A DNA stretch of 64,000 bases from Rhodonellum psychrophilum GCM71 = DSM 17998 (GCF_000381545.1 NZ_KB906689.1:1-64000); one strand, 5' to 3'. Shown: positions 27,921 through 37,248, counted from the stretch's first letter. Notes: generated from the letters alone by a model not told the origin. Numbers and translations: made by a program.

Positions 27921-28147
27921 AGGAACCCTGTTAAGAAACATATCTTTTCCGGGATTTCTTATAGAACTTCTAACCATTAAAATTCTTCTTACCCCCAAAA
28001 ATCTGATTTCTCACCATTACATTACTGTTACCAGGCTGAACTACTCAATCCATTTCCAGTATAAAATGACCTGAAAGTAAACTGAGAATTAAAACCTTCA
28101 CATGAATATATCTGTAAAATGAAAACAGCCAATTGAACCCAAAACCC

Positions 28148-30016
28148 ATGCAAATGATGATTGAAAAAAAGAGTTTGTATCTCCTTACCTTTTTATTTTT
28201 TGGGTTTTTGATAATCCCAGAAATCAAAGCGCAAGATCTGCTCACACCAGTAATTCAAAGCCCTTGGGCGGAACAAACTGCTAATCTGAACCATGATTAT
28301 TATCCCCGACCACAGATGGAAAGATCTGACTGGGTCAATCTCAATGGGCAATGGGACTATGCAATATTACCGAAAGGCAACCAGGCTCCCAGTCAATATG
28401 GAGGCAAGATCAGGGTACCCTTTGCAGTTGAATCCAGCTTGTCAGGAGTAGGTAAAAATATCGGCAAGGAACAGGAATTATGGTACAAAAGACAAGTGAA
28501 AATTGAGAGGAAGAACAAAAAGGACAGAATCCTTTTGCATTTTGGTGCTGTAGATTGGGAGGCCGAAGTGTTTGTCAATGGTAAAAAGGCTGGCCTTCAC
28601 CAGGGAGGTTATGATCCTTTTTCTTTTGATATCAGCGATTATTTGAAGGCTGGCGCTGACCAGGAAATAGTGGTTCGTGTTTGGGACCCCTCTGATGAGG
28701 GCCCTCAACCCAGAGGAAAACAAATCAAAGAACCCCATGCCATTTGGTACACTCCGGTGACGGGTATCTGGCAGACCGTATGGATCGAATCTGTGCCTCA
28801 AACTTACATTGAGCACGTATTGATACAGCCCAATTATGATAAAGGTATATTTGAAGTGTCAGCACAAACAACAGGTATAACCGCATCCCAATCTTTGGAA
28901 GTAATTATCTCAGCTGATGGTCAAGAAGTTGGAAGAAAGGAATTCCAGCCTGGAGAAAAAGCACAAGTTCAGGTAGGTTCCATAAAAGCTTGGACTCCGG
29001 AAGATCCATTTCTCTATGATGCTGTCATTCGGATCATATCAGGAAAAAGAATATTGGATGAGGTGAAAAGCTATTCAGCCATGCGAAAAATCAGCATGGC
29101 TCCAGACAGTCAAGGAATCCAAAGAATGCTGCTCAACAATAAATTCCTTTTCCAATACGGTCCTTTGGACCAAGGATGGTGGCCCGATGGGCTGTACACT
29201 GCCCCTTCGGATGAAGCCATGCTTTTTGATATAGAAAAAACAAAGGAAATGGGTTTCAACATGATTCGAAAACATGTGAAAGTTGAGCCTGCTAGATGGT
29301 ATTACCACACAGACCGATTGGGCCTTTTGGTATGGCAGGATATGCCAAATGGAGATCATGGCAACAATTGGGAGTCTAGACCAGGAATCTTAGGCCATGG
29401 TACAGATAAAGTCAGGACATCGGAATCAGAGGCCATTTTCAAAAAAGAATGGAAAGCCATTATGGATGCCTTCAGACATTTTCCTTCCATTGTGATTTGG
29501 GTTCCCTTTAACGAAGCTTGGGGTCAATTCAAAACCAAGGAAATCACGGAGTGGACAAAATCGTATGACATCAGCAGATTGGTGAACAGTGCAAGTGGCG
29601 GAAATTTTATCATGGAAGGCGCCAAAATCACAGGCGATATTATTGATCTTCACAATTACCCCAATGCCGTAATGCCAGACCCTGAAATTTATGGAAAGGA
29701 TCAAGTGATCGTCCTGGGAGAATTTGGTGGGCTAGGATTACCGGTTGAAGGACATACTTGGCAGGAGAAAGACAATTGGGGATATCAAAGCTTCAAAACC
29801 AAGGCAGAGTTGCAAAACAAATATACCGAATTGATGGAATCCATGATTCCCTTGATCAAAAAAGGCCTGTCTGCGGCAGTCTATACCCAAACCACCGATG
29901 TCGAAGTGGAAGTAAACGGCTTGATGACCTATGATAGAAAAGTGATTAAATTTGACATACCGATTTTAAAGGCACTTCATAACAATCTTTATCAGGTCAA
30001 GATTGAAATTGAGTAG
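28148..30016 (+). CDS. GH2-family glycoside hydrolase (beta-galactosidase-like)
   Basis: This protein of about 622 aa (from the ATG at 28148; ATGs at 28154 and 28157 or a TTG at 28133 are alternatives) has a signal peptide ending K-A-Q. The order is a GH2 sugar-binding jelly roll (about 40-210) with L-N-G-Q-W-D-Y and F-G-A-V-D-W-E-A-E-V-F-V-N-G, an immunoglobulin-like domain, and a TIM barrel. The acid/base is in W-V-P-F-N-E-A-W-G near 455 and the nucleophile is likely in V-L-G-E-F-G-G near 523. The C-terminus is short, so it is a compact GH2 that could be a galactosidase, glucuronidase or arabinopyranosidase. A 227-bp gap separates it from the preceding gene. Confidence 0.85.
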   Translation: MQMMIEKKSLYLLTFLFFGFLIIPEIKAQDLLTPVIQSPWAEQTANLNHDYYPRPQMERSDWVNLNGQWDYAILPKGNQAPSQYGGKIRVPFAVESSLSGVGKNIGKEQELWYKRQVKIERKNKKDRILLHFGAVDWEAEVFVNGKKAGLHQGGYDPFSFDISDYLKAGADQEIVVRVWDPSDEGPQPRGKQIKEPHAIWYTPVTGIWQTVWIESVPQTYIEHVLIQPNYDKGIFEVSAQTTGITASQSLEVIISADGQEVGRKEFQPGEKAQVQVGSIKAWTPEDPFLYDAVIRIISGKRILDEVKSYSAMRKISMAPDSQGIQRMLLNNKFLFQYGPLDQGWWPDGLYTAPSDEAMLFDIEKTKEMGFNMIRKHVKVEPARWYYHTDRLGLLVWQDMPNGDHGNNWESRPGILGHGTDKVRTSESEAIFKKEWKAIMDAFRHFPSIVIWVPFNEAWGQFKTKEITEWTKSYDISRLVNSASGGNFIMEGAKITGDIIDLHNYPNAVMPDPEIYGKDQVIVLGEFGGLGLPVEGHTWQEKDNWGYQSFKTKAELQNKYTELMESMIPLIKKGLSAAVYTQTTDVEVEVNGLMTYDRKVIKFDIPILKALHNNLYQVKIEIE

Positions 30017-30070
30017 TAGAAAAACTATTCAGAAATCCCTATTAAGGTAATTCAACAGTAAACCCCATTT

Positions 30071-31192
30071 ATGAGAAATTTTCAAAATTTGATTTTAATT
30101 GTTTTCTTTTTCGCCATTGCTTGCAGTCCAAAAACTCAATCTTCTGAGTCCACAACAAAGGAAGAATTTGAGGTATTTACCTTGAAAAATTCCAAGGGAC
30201 TCACGATGAAAGTCACAAACTTTGGCGCAAAAGTAATGGAATTGTGGGTACCGGACCAAGAAGGGAAGTTAGTGGATATAGTGTTGGGACATGATAGCAT
30301 TTCCGACTACCGAAATAGTCCAGAGCCCTATTTCGGTGCTGCCATTGGAAGATATGGAAATAGGATTGCAGCCGGACTTTTTGAATTGGACGGAAAAAGC
30401 TACCAACTTGCAAAGAACAATGGCGCCAATGCCCTACACGGAGGTCCCGGTGGTTTTCATAATGTCAAATGGAAAGTTGAAGAGGTGGGTCCATCCAAAA
30501 TAGTCTTCTCCTACCTTTCCAAAGATGGGGAGGAAGGTTACCCTGGAAATCTTAAAGTCAAAATGACATATCAGTTACTGGACACGGATGAATTTAAAAT
30601 AGACTATGAAGCAGAGACCGATCAAAAAACGGTAATCAACCTGACCCACCACTCCTTTTTCAATTTGAATGGTACAGGAAATGAATCTGTAGAAAACCAT
30701 CTTCTTCAACTCTTTGCTTCCAAATATACGCCTGTTGATAGCAGTTTGATTCCAACTGGAGAATTGAGAACTGTGGTCAATACTCCTTTTGATTTCACAG
30801 TTCCCAAGGCAATTGGAAAGGACATTGCCCTATCAGATGAGCAATTGAAATTTGGAGGAGGCTACGATCATAACTGGGTATTGGATAAAGATTCGGAAGG
30901 TAAACTGGAAATCGCTGCCAAAGTGAAGTCACCACTTACGGGAATTTCCATGGAAGTCTGGACGACTGAACCTGGATTACAATTTTATTCAGGCAATTTC
31001 CTCGATGGAAGTGCCAAAGGGAAAAGTGGTAAACCTTATGATTTTAGAGGTGCTTTTTGTCTGGAAACCCAGCATTTCCCCAACTCCCCAAACCAACCTG
31101 ATTTTCCAAGCACTGAATTAAAACCTGATCAAATCTACCAACAAACCTGTATCTATAAGTTTTTTCCAATTAATGAGATTTCCCAAGATTGA
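30071..31192 (+). CDS. galM: Aldose 1-epimerase (mutarotase), lipoprotein
   Basis: This 373-aa protein interconverts alpha and beta anomers of hexoses such as galactose. It has a lipobox (I-A-C near residue 20), G-R-Y-G-N-R-I-A, A-L-H-G-G-P-G-G-F, the catalytic His in L-T-H-H-S-F-F-N-L-N-G near 195, G-Y-D-H-N-W-V near 274 and the catalytic Glu in F-C-L-E-T-Q-H-F-P-N-S-P-N near 338. The lipid anchor implies it works in the periplasm on sugars released by the hydrolases of this locus. It is the last gene of the glycan locus, 54 bp after the GH2 gene. Confidence 0.92.
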   Translation: MRNFQNLILIVFFFAIACSPKTQSSESTTKEEFEVFTLKNSKGLTMKVTNFGAKVMELWVPDQEGKLVDIVLGHDSISDYRNSPEPYFGAAIGRYGNRIAAGLFELDGKSYQLAKNNGANALHGGPGGFHNVKWKVEEVGPSKIVFSYLSKDGEEGYPGNLKVKMTYQLLDTDEFKIDYEAETDQKTVINLTHHSFFNLNGTGNESVENHLLQLFASKYTPVDSSLIPTGELRTVVNTPFDFTVPKAIGKDIALSDEQLKFGGGYDHNWVLDKDSEGKLEIAAKVKSPLTGISMEVWTTEPGLQFYSGNFLDGSAKGKSGKPYDFRGAFCLETQHFPNSPNQPDFPSTELKPDQIYQQTCIYKFFPINEISQD

Positions 31193-31547
31193 ATTCATGG
31201 GTCTTCGTTGCTTTAATTCTTTGAAAAGGTTGAGTTGGTTATTGTTCCACATAAAAGTCTTGAGTACTTCTTGTGTGGACCATTTTATTATATTTAGAAA
31301 ATCCTCTCTGCAAAACTGGTCACGAGAGCATTTGGAAATAGTAGCGTCAGAATCCTTAACCTTTTGATTTGGATTCTTTGTCAATAAAATGGCTTTTTAG
31401 CAATGGATCGCTGGGTTGAAAATTTCCTCTAAACAGAAATGGCCCTTAGATTTTGATCGGATAATTTCCTCAAGAATAATTCAAAAACTGCTTTCCTTTT
31501 TTATTTATTTTTTCGTAAATTACTTAACATCAATTATTTAAACTGTA
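31193..31547. other. Intergenic region after the glycan locus, no feature seen
   Basis: This 355-bp stretch holds no convincing reading frame, hairpin with T tract or repeat. Its last 50 bases are very AT-rich and probably contain the promoter of the small membrane-protein gene that follows. Confidence 0.4.
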
Positions 31548-31778
31548 ATGTGGTTTATTGTTAAATTATTCCTTGCTTCGATGTTATCAACCTTTGCCAT
31601 GTTTGGGGCATTGGGTTCGGAAAATGAATGGCCAGGTTTGATCATGTCCTCGGTTGTATGGATTTGGTTTATCTGGTCAATTTCCGAAAACAATGGTCGG
31701 AGACGCAGAAAGGACAGAGAGCGGGAAGAACTGATTGAAGAACTGCTCAGGAGAATGGACCGCAGATCCCGGTATTGA
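31548..31778 (+). CDS. Small membrane protein with a highly charged tail
   Basis: This 76-aa protein has two hydrophobic segments (residues 3-24 and 29-46) followed by a strongly charged tail dominated by Arg and Glu (N-G-R-R-R-R-K-D-R-E-R-E-E-L-I-E-E). The tail is predicted to be a cytosolic amphipathic helix. I do not recognise a family. It is separated from the glycan locus and from the conjugative element by gaps of about 350 and 470 bp. Confidence 0.55.
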   Translation: MWFIVKLFLASMLSTFAMFGALGSENEWPGLIMSSVVWIWFIWSISENNGRRRRKDREREELIEELLRRMDRRSRY

Positions 31779-31810
31779 TTTTTTTTCTCTGCAAAAAAAA
31801 TAGAAAGGCA

Positions 31811-32002
31811 TTATCCAAATATAAATTTCTCGAACAGAAACCGAAGGGAAGCAAATGCTCCCAGCAGGTAAAAGGAGAATGATGCCAGACTCACCACAGT
31901 AAATCCTTTACGGCTTAAAAAAGGTTTTACCAAGTGCCTTTCTTGGATTATCGAAAGCAGGAATCCAACCAGAAGAAAACAGGCAACAATCAAAATTTCC
32001 AT
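31811..32002 (-). CDS. Possible two-helix small membrane protein
   Basis: This 63-aa frame has an ATG start at 32000-32002, two hydrophobic helices (residues 3-18 and 36-54) and a basic loop between them (R-H-L-V-K-P-F-L-S-R-K), a composition typical of real small membrane proteins. It converges with the 76-aa gene, with 32 bp between the stops. There is no recognised family and no clear ribosome-binding site, so it is tentative. Confidence 0.45.
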   Translation of the reverse strand: MEILIVACFLLVGFLLSIIQERHLVKPFLSRKGFTVVSLASFSFYLLGAFASLRFLFEKFIFG

Positions 32003-32253
32003 TAGGTCATTTTTTGGGGTTATAATTATCTGTACTTGACTCTAATTTAACAAAAATTAGCAGATTAAAAACAAGACCATCCTTCAAAATGGAGGATAGC
32101 CGTATTTCTCCATAATTTTTGGGGATTTTTTTGTTAATGATTGCCCTTTTGCAACCAGTAAATTCCATTTCTTTCATTTTGGGGTACTACCCCAGCTAAC
32201 TACCCCTGACAAGTTGTAGCCATATTCGATCATAAAACAAAACCCCGACGAAT

Positions 32254-32535
32254 ATGAACGACTTGATCTTTTCACAAATCGACAAAAGGGAGCTCATCGA
32301 TGAAATTGCCGAGGCGGTAGTCTCCCGGCTTGCCCCGAACCTAAACCCTCCCCCTTCCTCTGATGAACTTATTCAGATTCCAGACGCCATGAAGCTCTTG
32401 GGTAGGTCCAGGACTACGATCAACAACTGGCGGAAGGAAGGATTCCTGAAGGAGCAGGTAATCAACACCCGGGTGTATTTTAAAAAATCGGATATCCTAA
32501 ATGCCGGGTACCAAAAAAATGGCAGACAAAAATAA
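32254..32535 (+). CDS. Helix-turn-helix protein (MerR/excisionase-like HTH_17)
   Basis: This 93-aa protein has a helical N-terminus (E-L-I-D-E-I-A-E-A-V) followed by a winged HTH in I-P-D-A-M-K-L-L-G-R-S-R-T-T-I-N-N-W-R-K-E-G (residues 47-68) and a beta wing ending V-Y-F-K-K-S-D-I. Proteins of this type sit at the edge of Bacteroidetes mobile elements and act as excision or replication control factors. Its place directly before the VapE and primase genes fits that. The start is the ATG at 32254. Confidence 0.8.
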   Translation: MNDLIFSQIDKRELIDEIAEAVVSRLAPNLNPPPSSDELIQIPDAMKLLGRSRTTINNWRKEGFLKEQVINTRVYFKKSDILNAGYQKNGRQK

Positions 32536-32572
32536 AAGCGAATCTGGCAGGATTCGCTTCGGTATTTTTTTT
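32536..32572 (+). terminator. Rho-independent terminator after the HTH gene
   Basis: A perfect 9-bp stem, AAGCGAATC (32536-32544) with GATTCGCTT (32551-32559), has a 6-nt loop and is followed by a run of eight T. It begins at the base after the stop codon of the HTH gene, so the HTH gene is a separate transcription unit from vapE. Confidence 0.85.
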
Positions 32573-32649
32573 CAAGGAAATGGTATTCCTCTCGCAGTGA
32601 GACAAATATACCATTTCTGCTTTTATCATCAAACAAAAATTGCAGAAAA

Positions 32650-33855
32650 ATGGGACCACAACATGCTGTCAAACAGATAGATGAACAATCTAAGAGCGCA
32701 ACCATCAAAATGATAAAATTTCTATTGTCCAGATACGACTTTATCAACAATGTGATACTGAACGAAGTCTTTACAAGCCAAAAGGGGGAGGCCGCCTTCC
32801 AGCCGGTCAATCCGAGTACCCTCTATATCGAATGCAGGCAGAGTGGCTATAGAACCTCCGTTGCAGAAATCAACACCTTTTTGTCCTCAGACTTTATTCC
32901 AAAAAGTAATCCCTTTCAGGAATACTTCAACAAAGTAGAGCACAGGTGGAATGAAACAATTCAGGGGGATTATGTGAAAAAATTCTGCGGGTTTATCAAC
33001 GTAACTGACCAGGAACGCTTTACCGTCCAATTGAAAAAATGGCTGGTCAGGTGTGTGGCCTGCTGTCTCCAGGATGACTACTTCAACAAACAGGCGTTGA
33101 TATTTGTCCAGGAAAGGCAGAACAGCGGCAAGACTACCCTCACGCGGTTTTTGGTTCCCAAGGGACTTGCACCATACCATGCAGAAAATATCTCGGTGGA
33201 CAAGGACAGCCAAATCGCCCTCTGCCAAAACTTTGGCATCATCCAGGATGAGCTTTCTACCCTATCCAGGACCGAGATCAACTCCCAAAAAACACTGATG
33301 AGCAAATCCTATGTCAAGGTCCGCCATCCCTATGACAAGAAGCCCAAGATGGAACCCAGGCGGGCCTCCATTTGGGGATCCACGAACAAGGCGGAATTTC
33401 TGACCGATGCCACAGGAAGTGTGCGGTGGCTCTGTTTTACTGTGCTGGAAATCGACTGGACGTACAAATCCCGGATCGACATCGACACAGTGTGGTCACA
33501 AGCATACCAACTCTTTAAAACAGATTTCAAATATGAAATGACGGCACAGGAAATCCTGGAAAATGAGATCGCCAACAACCAGTACAAAACCATCACGACC
33601 GAGGTCGAGCTGATCCAGAAATTCTACTCACCCGGAACCAAGGAAAACCATGACCAATTCTTTACCGCCACCGATATATGCCAACACCTCATGGCCAACG
33701 GAAATGCCAATCTCAGGATAAATGCTGTGGAGATCGGCAAGGCCCTAAAACTCCTTGGACATGCCCAAAGCCAGAAGAGAAGAAGCGAAATCCAGAACTT
33801 TCCGGAAAAAGGATATTATATCAAGTTCAATGATCTTACTACTTACTACAAATAG
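32650..33855 (+). CDS. VapE-family P-loop ATPase (replication helicase-like)
   Basis: This 401-aa protein is a VapE/SF3-type ATPase. Walker A lies in Q-E-R-Q-N-S-G-K-T-T near residues 154-163, the Walker B-like acidic stretch in I-I-Q-D-E-L-S near 198 and the sensor-like W-G-S-T-N-K near 238. A G-S-V-R-W-L motif near 256 matches the VapE arginine motif. Family members pair with primases in phage satellites and Bacteroidetes conjugative elements and are thought to drive element replication. The final codons (L-T-T-Y-Y-K) are encoded by two overlapping CTTACTAC units of the repeat cluster that continues downstream, so the coding end overlaps the presumed origin. Confidence 0.82.
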   Translation: MGPQHAVKQIDEQSKSATIKMIKFLLSRYDFINNVILNEVFTSQKGEAAFQPVNPSTLYIECRQSGYRTSVAEINTFLSSDFIPKSNPFQEYFNKVEHRWNETIQGDYVKKFCGFINVTDQERFTVQLKKWLVRCVACCLQDDYFNKQALIFVQERQNSGKTTLTRFLVPKGLAPYHAENISVDKDSQIALCQNFGIIQDELSTLSRTEINSQKTLMSKSYVKVRHPYDKKPKMEPRRASIWGSTNKAEFLTDATGSVRWLCFTVLEIDWTYKSRIDIDTVWSQAYQLFKTDFKYEMTAQEILENEIANNQYKTITTEVELIQKFYSPGTKENHDQFFTATDICQHLMANGNANLRINAVEIGKALKLLGHAQSQKRRSEIQNFPEKGYYIKFNDLTTYYK

Positions 33856-34028
33856 TCCTAATGCTATGAAAAACAATGATTTAACCCGTAGTAAGCAAAA
33901 AATAATCTTACTACCTCCTACTACAGATCAATGCCGATGTAGTAAGATACAAACATCGAATTACTCCATTAAATAACTGTTTATCAATGCTTTAATATTA
34001 AAATATAGTAAGTAGTAAGTGTAGTAAG
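33835..34028. repeat. Iteron-like cluster of GTAGTAAG octamers (candidate replication origin)
   Basis: The octamer GTAGTAAG or its complement CTTACTAC occurs at 33835-33842, 33842-33849, 33888-33895, 33907-33914, 33939-33946, 34012-34019 and 34021-34028. A partial copy lies at 34006-34012 and a one-mismatch copy at 33917-33924. Both orientations are present. The cluster spans the end of vapE and the 211-bp gap before the primase gene, and the gap is AT-rich. Clustered short repeats next to replication genes are typical of iteron origins; the role here is inferred. Confidence 0.6.
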
Positions 34029-34066
34029 CCAAAATTCAAATTAACCTAAACGAAACCAAAAACGCC

Positions 34067-34951
34067 ATGAACGCCAAAGAATCAAATAGTATCAGCATCA
34101 GTTCCTATTTAATGAATTTGGGAATCAAACCGACAAAAATTTCAAATGGATATTGTTTATTCCATTCCCCATACCGGATCGAAAAAACTCCCTCCTTTAA
34201 AGTCTGTAATATCAAAAATCTCTGGGTGGATTATGGCGACAACAATGCTGGTGGTTCTTTGATAGATCTGGTCCTGAAAATGAATCCGGGATTTGGTGTC
34301 TTTGATGCAATTGAGGATATAGCGAGAGTTGTTGGAAATAGCGCCACTTCTCATTCCAATAGTATTCCCAAGCATACAAAACAGGATATTGAATCGGCCA
34401 CAGAAAGCCGCGTAAAAATCCTTGGCATTAAAGAACTGGGACATAATCTGTCCCTGGCTTCCTATTTGAATTACAGAGGCATTGGCTTGGAGACAGCCAA
34501 ACCCTTCTGCAAGGAAGTTTATTACAGCATTGACGATAAACGTTATTTCGGAATAGGCAACCAAAACAAGGACGGATGGAACATCCGGAACAAATACTGG
34601 AAAGGCTGCTCGGCGCAAGGGTACTCCTACTTCAACAACCGATCCGATCAGCTCTGTGTATTTGAGGGGATCTTCGATTTGTTGAGTTATCGCGAAATCC
34701 AAAACAATAACCGCATCAAGGAAGATTATTTGGTCCTGAATTCTCTGGTGAACATAAACAAGGCGATTCCGATACTAAAAAAATATGAACATGTGGATCT
34801 CTTTTTGGATCAGGATAAGGCCGGAAAAAACGCTAGCAAAAACCTGACTGAAACTTTTCCTCAGTGTTTGGACCAGGGAAATTCGATTTATCCCTTCAAG
34901 GATCTAAATGAATATTTGATTTTAGGTTTGAGGAAGAGGGTCGGAAGGTAG
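34067..34951 (+). CDS. DNA primase-like protein (CHC2 zinc-finger-like and Toprim domains)
   Basis: This 294-aa protein begins with a CHC2-like region: Y-C-L-F-H-S-P near residue 28, T-P-S-F-K-V-C-N and W-V-D-Y-G-D-N-N-A-G-G-S-L-I-D near 55. The zinc ligands are incomplete compared with DnaG. The C-terminal half is a Toprim domain with the conserved Glu in V-F-E-G-I-F-D near 199 and the D-x-D in L-D-Q-D-K-A-G near 247. Such short primases accompany VapE-like ATPases on Bacteroidetes conjugative elements. The iteron-like cluster precedes it by about 40 bp. Confidence 0.82.
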   Translation: MNAKESNSISISSYLMNLGIKPTKISNGYCLFHSPYRIEKTPSFKVCNIKNLWVDYGDNNAGGSLIDLVLKMNPGFGVFDAIEDIARVVGNSATSHSNSIPKHTKQDIESATESRVKILGIKELGHNLSLASYLNYRGIGLETAKPFCKEVYYSIDDKRYFGIGNQNKDGWNIRNKYWKGCSAQGYSYFNNRSDQLCVFEGIFDLLSYREIQNNNRIKEDYLVLNSLVNINKAIPILKKYEHVDLFLDQDKAGKNASKNLTETFPQCLDQGNSIYPFKDLNEYLILGLRKRVGR

Positions 34952-35417
34952 GTGGAAATGGTAGATTTAGGAAAGGAGATTCATTTATTGGCAAGTGGAA
35001 TGGAATAGGTCAAAAGCTCAAGTGCGATCAGAAAACTCGAAAGGGATGCGTAGAAACAACTAGGCTTCCTAAATTCAAATCATACTTATACACGGTTTGC
35101 CTTACAGGGTGAAATGATTAACCTTGGCTCATAATATCGAAACTTCCTTAGAATGGGGAGGAAAAAGTGTTTCAATACAAAATTTATTGGCGTGAAAATC
35201 AGCAAAACTATTAAGTCTTTAAAGATTCTAATTCTAAAAAAATGGGACCAATCAAATTTGTTTAGCTAAGTTCAAATCCAATAAATTTTTGAGTATTATT
35301 ATTTTCTAGCATTTTCACATGATAATTAATCGTTTTCCGAGATTTTGAGAAAATTTTATAATATTGAGCAATGTGTAATGGCATTCAGATAAACTAACAA
35401 TGTTAATCATGGAATTT
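34952..35417. other. Intergenic region between primase and kinase genes, no feature seen
   Basis: This 466-bp AT-rich gap lies between the stops of two converging genes. I see no convincing coding frame, no hairpin with T tract and no copy of the octamer repeats. The composition drops to the low GC level of the following three-gene operon, so the boundary of that cargo may lie here. Confidence 0.4.
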
Positions 35418-37232
35418 TCACCTAATTTTAAAAGTGGTTGACCCCTTTAATTCCCCATTCACCCAAACTTCAATAATATGCTTGCCCACCTTGAAGCTGC
35501 CGCCTGAACTATACCCCCATCCATTCAATGATATAAAATCAGAATTTTCAAATATATCCTGCATTGATGAAAATGAATATCCTGCAGGAGAATTTTCTCC
35601 TACCATTAAGGTTTTGTCAGGTCCATAAAATTTTATAAAAAACTCTACATTTTGTGGAAGGCTTGACTGGAAAATTAATGGGAAGGAAATCACTATTCTT
35701 GGGTAAAGATATATAACTTCACTGGCCAAGAAATCTTGCCAAATATCAATTTGACCAAATTCCATTCCTACGCCAACAGATGAAACTGTGAGAGCCTTTA
35801 CAAAGTTTTTATTTAGCTCAATATTATTAACCAATCGAAGCCTCTCATTTAAATTTTTCACTTCTCCCTCAAGGCGTTCATTTACAAGTTCAAGATTTTT
35901 ATTTTTTATTTCTAATGATGAGATATTATCATTATATGATAATATCTCATTGTTCATTTGATGAATTTCCAAACTCTTTTTTTCCATTATATTGATTTCA
36001 TTCTGATATAAATGCAATGCCAAAAACAGAATAATAACCAAAATAATTGTTAAAATCTTCCATGTTCTTGAGTCATTTTTGACTATGACTTCCTTATCCT
36101 TATAAACAGTTTTATTTACTGTAACAACCTTTTCTCTTGAATAACCGAAGAGTTTTCCTTTCCTGAAATCAACAGTAGCATCGCAGCCATTACAATTCGT
36201 TTTCATGTTATTGTGCTTTGATACTGTGATTAACTTACCACAGAAAGGGCAATTCAAATTTACTTTTTCAGTTTCTTTCGCGACCTCCTCAACCAGTATT
36301 TTCCCCCAGTCTTGAGCTGAAGGTCTTAGTAACGGTGAACCATTTGCTCTGTCAAAGGCATCAAAAAAACTTTTTTTAATATTTTCAGGCACATGTTTAA
36401 AATTATCGTGTTGTGGGGGAGGTTTCAGATACTGTGTTCTTGAACCAAACACAAATAATCCATTTTTTATGGCATCTTGGATTGTTGTAAGATGTTCATA
36501 AGGTTTCAAACTTGTCGCAACATAGGGATGTAGGCCAAATATAATCTCATAAAAAATAACAGCCATTGAAAAATAGTCCCAAGTTGCCGGAATAAAATTA
36601 ATAGAAGGATTAAGAGTAGTTCCTTCAATCGGGGTATACTCTGGAGTGGCTACATGACCATGGTGAATAATATTTGAGTTTTTTGCAACTTGCAAACTAT
36701 CAAGATCAACAATTGAGACTTTTCCAGTAGAATCAATTAATATATTTTGCGGCTTAAGATCAACGAAAACATAAATTCCTGTTTCATGGATACAATGAAT
36801 TGCTATTGCGATGTTTACGCAAAGCTTCAGCCTGTTCTCTAGGGATTTTGGGTTCTTCCTATCGAATTTGTCATGAAAAATCTTTTGAATTCTTGAATTA
36901 ATTTTGGTTGTACATATTTCATAAAGCTGAATGCTATCAGAAAAAGCAAAAGGCATAATGAATCCCACGAATTTTCCATTTAAGAAAATTAAATCATCAG
37001 CCCAACATATTTTGAAGTCAGAAGAAAACTGAATTTGTGATGGTCGGTTCCTAATCATATAATTCAATTTCCCCTCTCTTCCCTTATCTTGATAATGGGA
37101 ATAATAGATCTTTACGCACTTATCCTTAAATTTCAGTGGTGAAACAATGCGATATAATTCACCTTCACCACCGCTATGAAAGGCTTTGGTTTCCAGTTGA
37201 ATTTTTTCTGAAGAAGATGTAGTTACTAACAT
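35418..37232 (-). CDS. Membrane-spanning Ser/Thr protein kinase with zinc ribbon and extracytoplasmic domain
   Basis: This 604-aa protein has a kinase domain (about 15-310): glycine loop G-G-E-G-E-L at 21-26, beta-3 Lys41, catalytic loop V-D-L-K-P-Q-N with Asp158, Lys160 and Asn163, and metal Asp176 in D-L-D (in place of D-F-G). The usual His-Arg before the catalytic Asp is replaced by F-V. A zinc ribbon follows (C328-x2-C331 and C347-x2-C350), then a TM helix (391-410), a coiled coil (about 412-470) and a beta-rich C-terminal domain (480-604) that would lie outside the inner membrane. It is the last gene of the VWA-PP2C-kinase operon, 16 bp after the phosphatase gene, and is very AT-rich. 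The kinase is likely active; substrates are unknown. Confidence 0.88.
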   Translation of the reverse strand: MLVTTSSSEKIQLETKAFHSGGEGELYRIVSPLKFKDKCVKIYYSHYQDKGREGKLNYMIRNRPSQIQFSSDFKICWADDLIFLNGKFVGFIMPFAFSDSIQLYEICTTKINSRIQKIFHDKFDRKNPKSLENRLKLCVNIAIAIHCIHETGIYVFVDLKPQNILIDSTGKVSIVDLDSLQVAKNSNIIHHGHVATPEYTPIEGTTLNPSINFIPATWDYFSMAVIFYEIIFGLHPYVATSLKPYEHLTTIQDAIKNGLFVFGSRTQYLKPPPQHDNFKHVPENIKKSFFDAFDRANGSPLLRPSAQDWGKILVEEVAKETEKVNLNCPFCGKLITVSKHNNMKTNCNGCDATVDFRKGKLFGYSREKVVTVNKTVYKDKEVIVKNDSRTWKILTIILVIILFLALHLYQNEINIMEKKSLEIHQMNNEILSYNDNISSLEIKNKNLELVNERLEGEVKNLNERLRLVNNIELNKNFVKALTVSSVGVGMEFGQIDIWQDFLASEVIYLYPRIVISFPLIFQSSLPQNVEFFIKFYGPDKTLMVGENSPAGYSFSSMQDIFENSDFISLNGWGYSSGGSFKVGKHIIEVWVNGELKGSTTFKIR

Positions 37233-37248
37233 TTTAAAAACACTTCAG

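Noticed and set aside
32254-32535. The HTH protein as antitoxin of a toxin-antitoxin pair
   Set aside because: No small partner gene is adjacent; a terminator follows directly and the next gene is the VapE ATPase.
33835-34028. CRISPR-like array reading of the GTAGTAAG cluster
   Set aside because: The repeats are only 8 bp, occur in both orientations and are irregularly spaced, and there are no cas genes.
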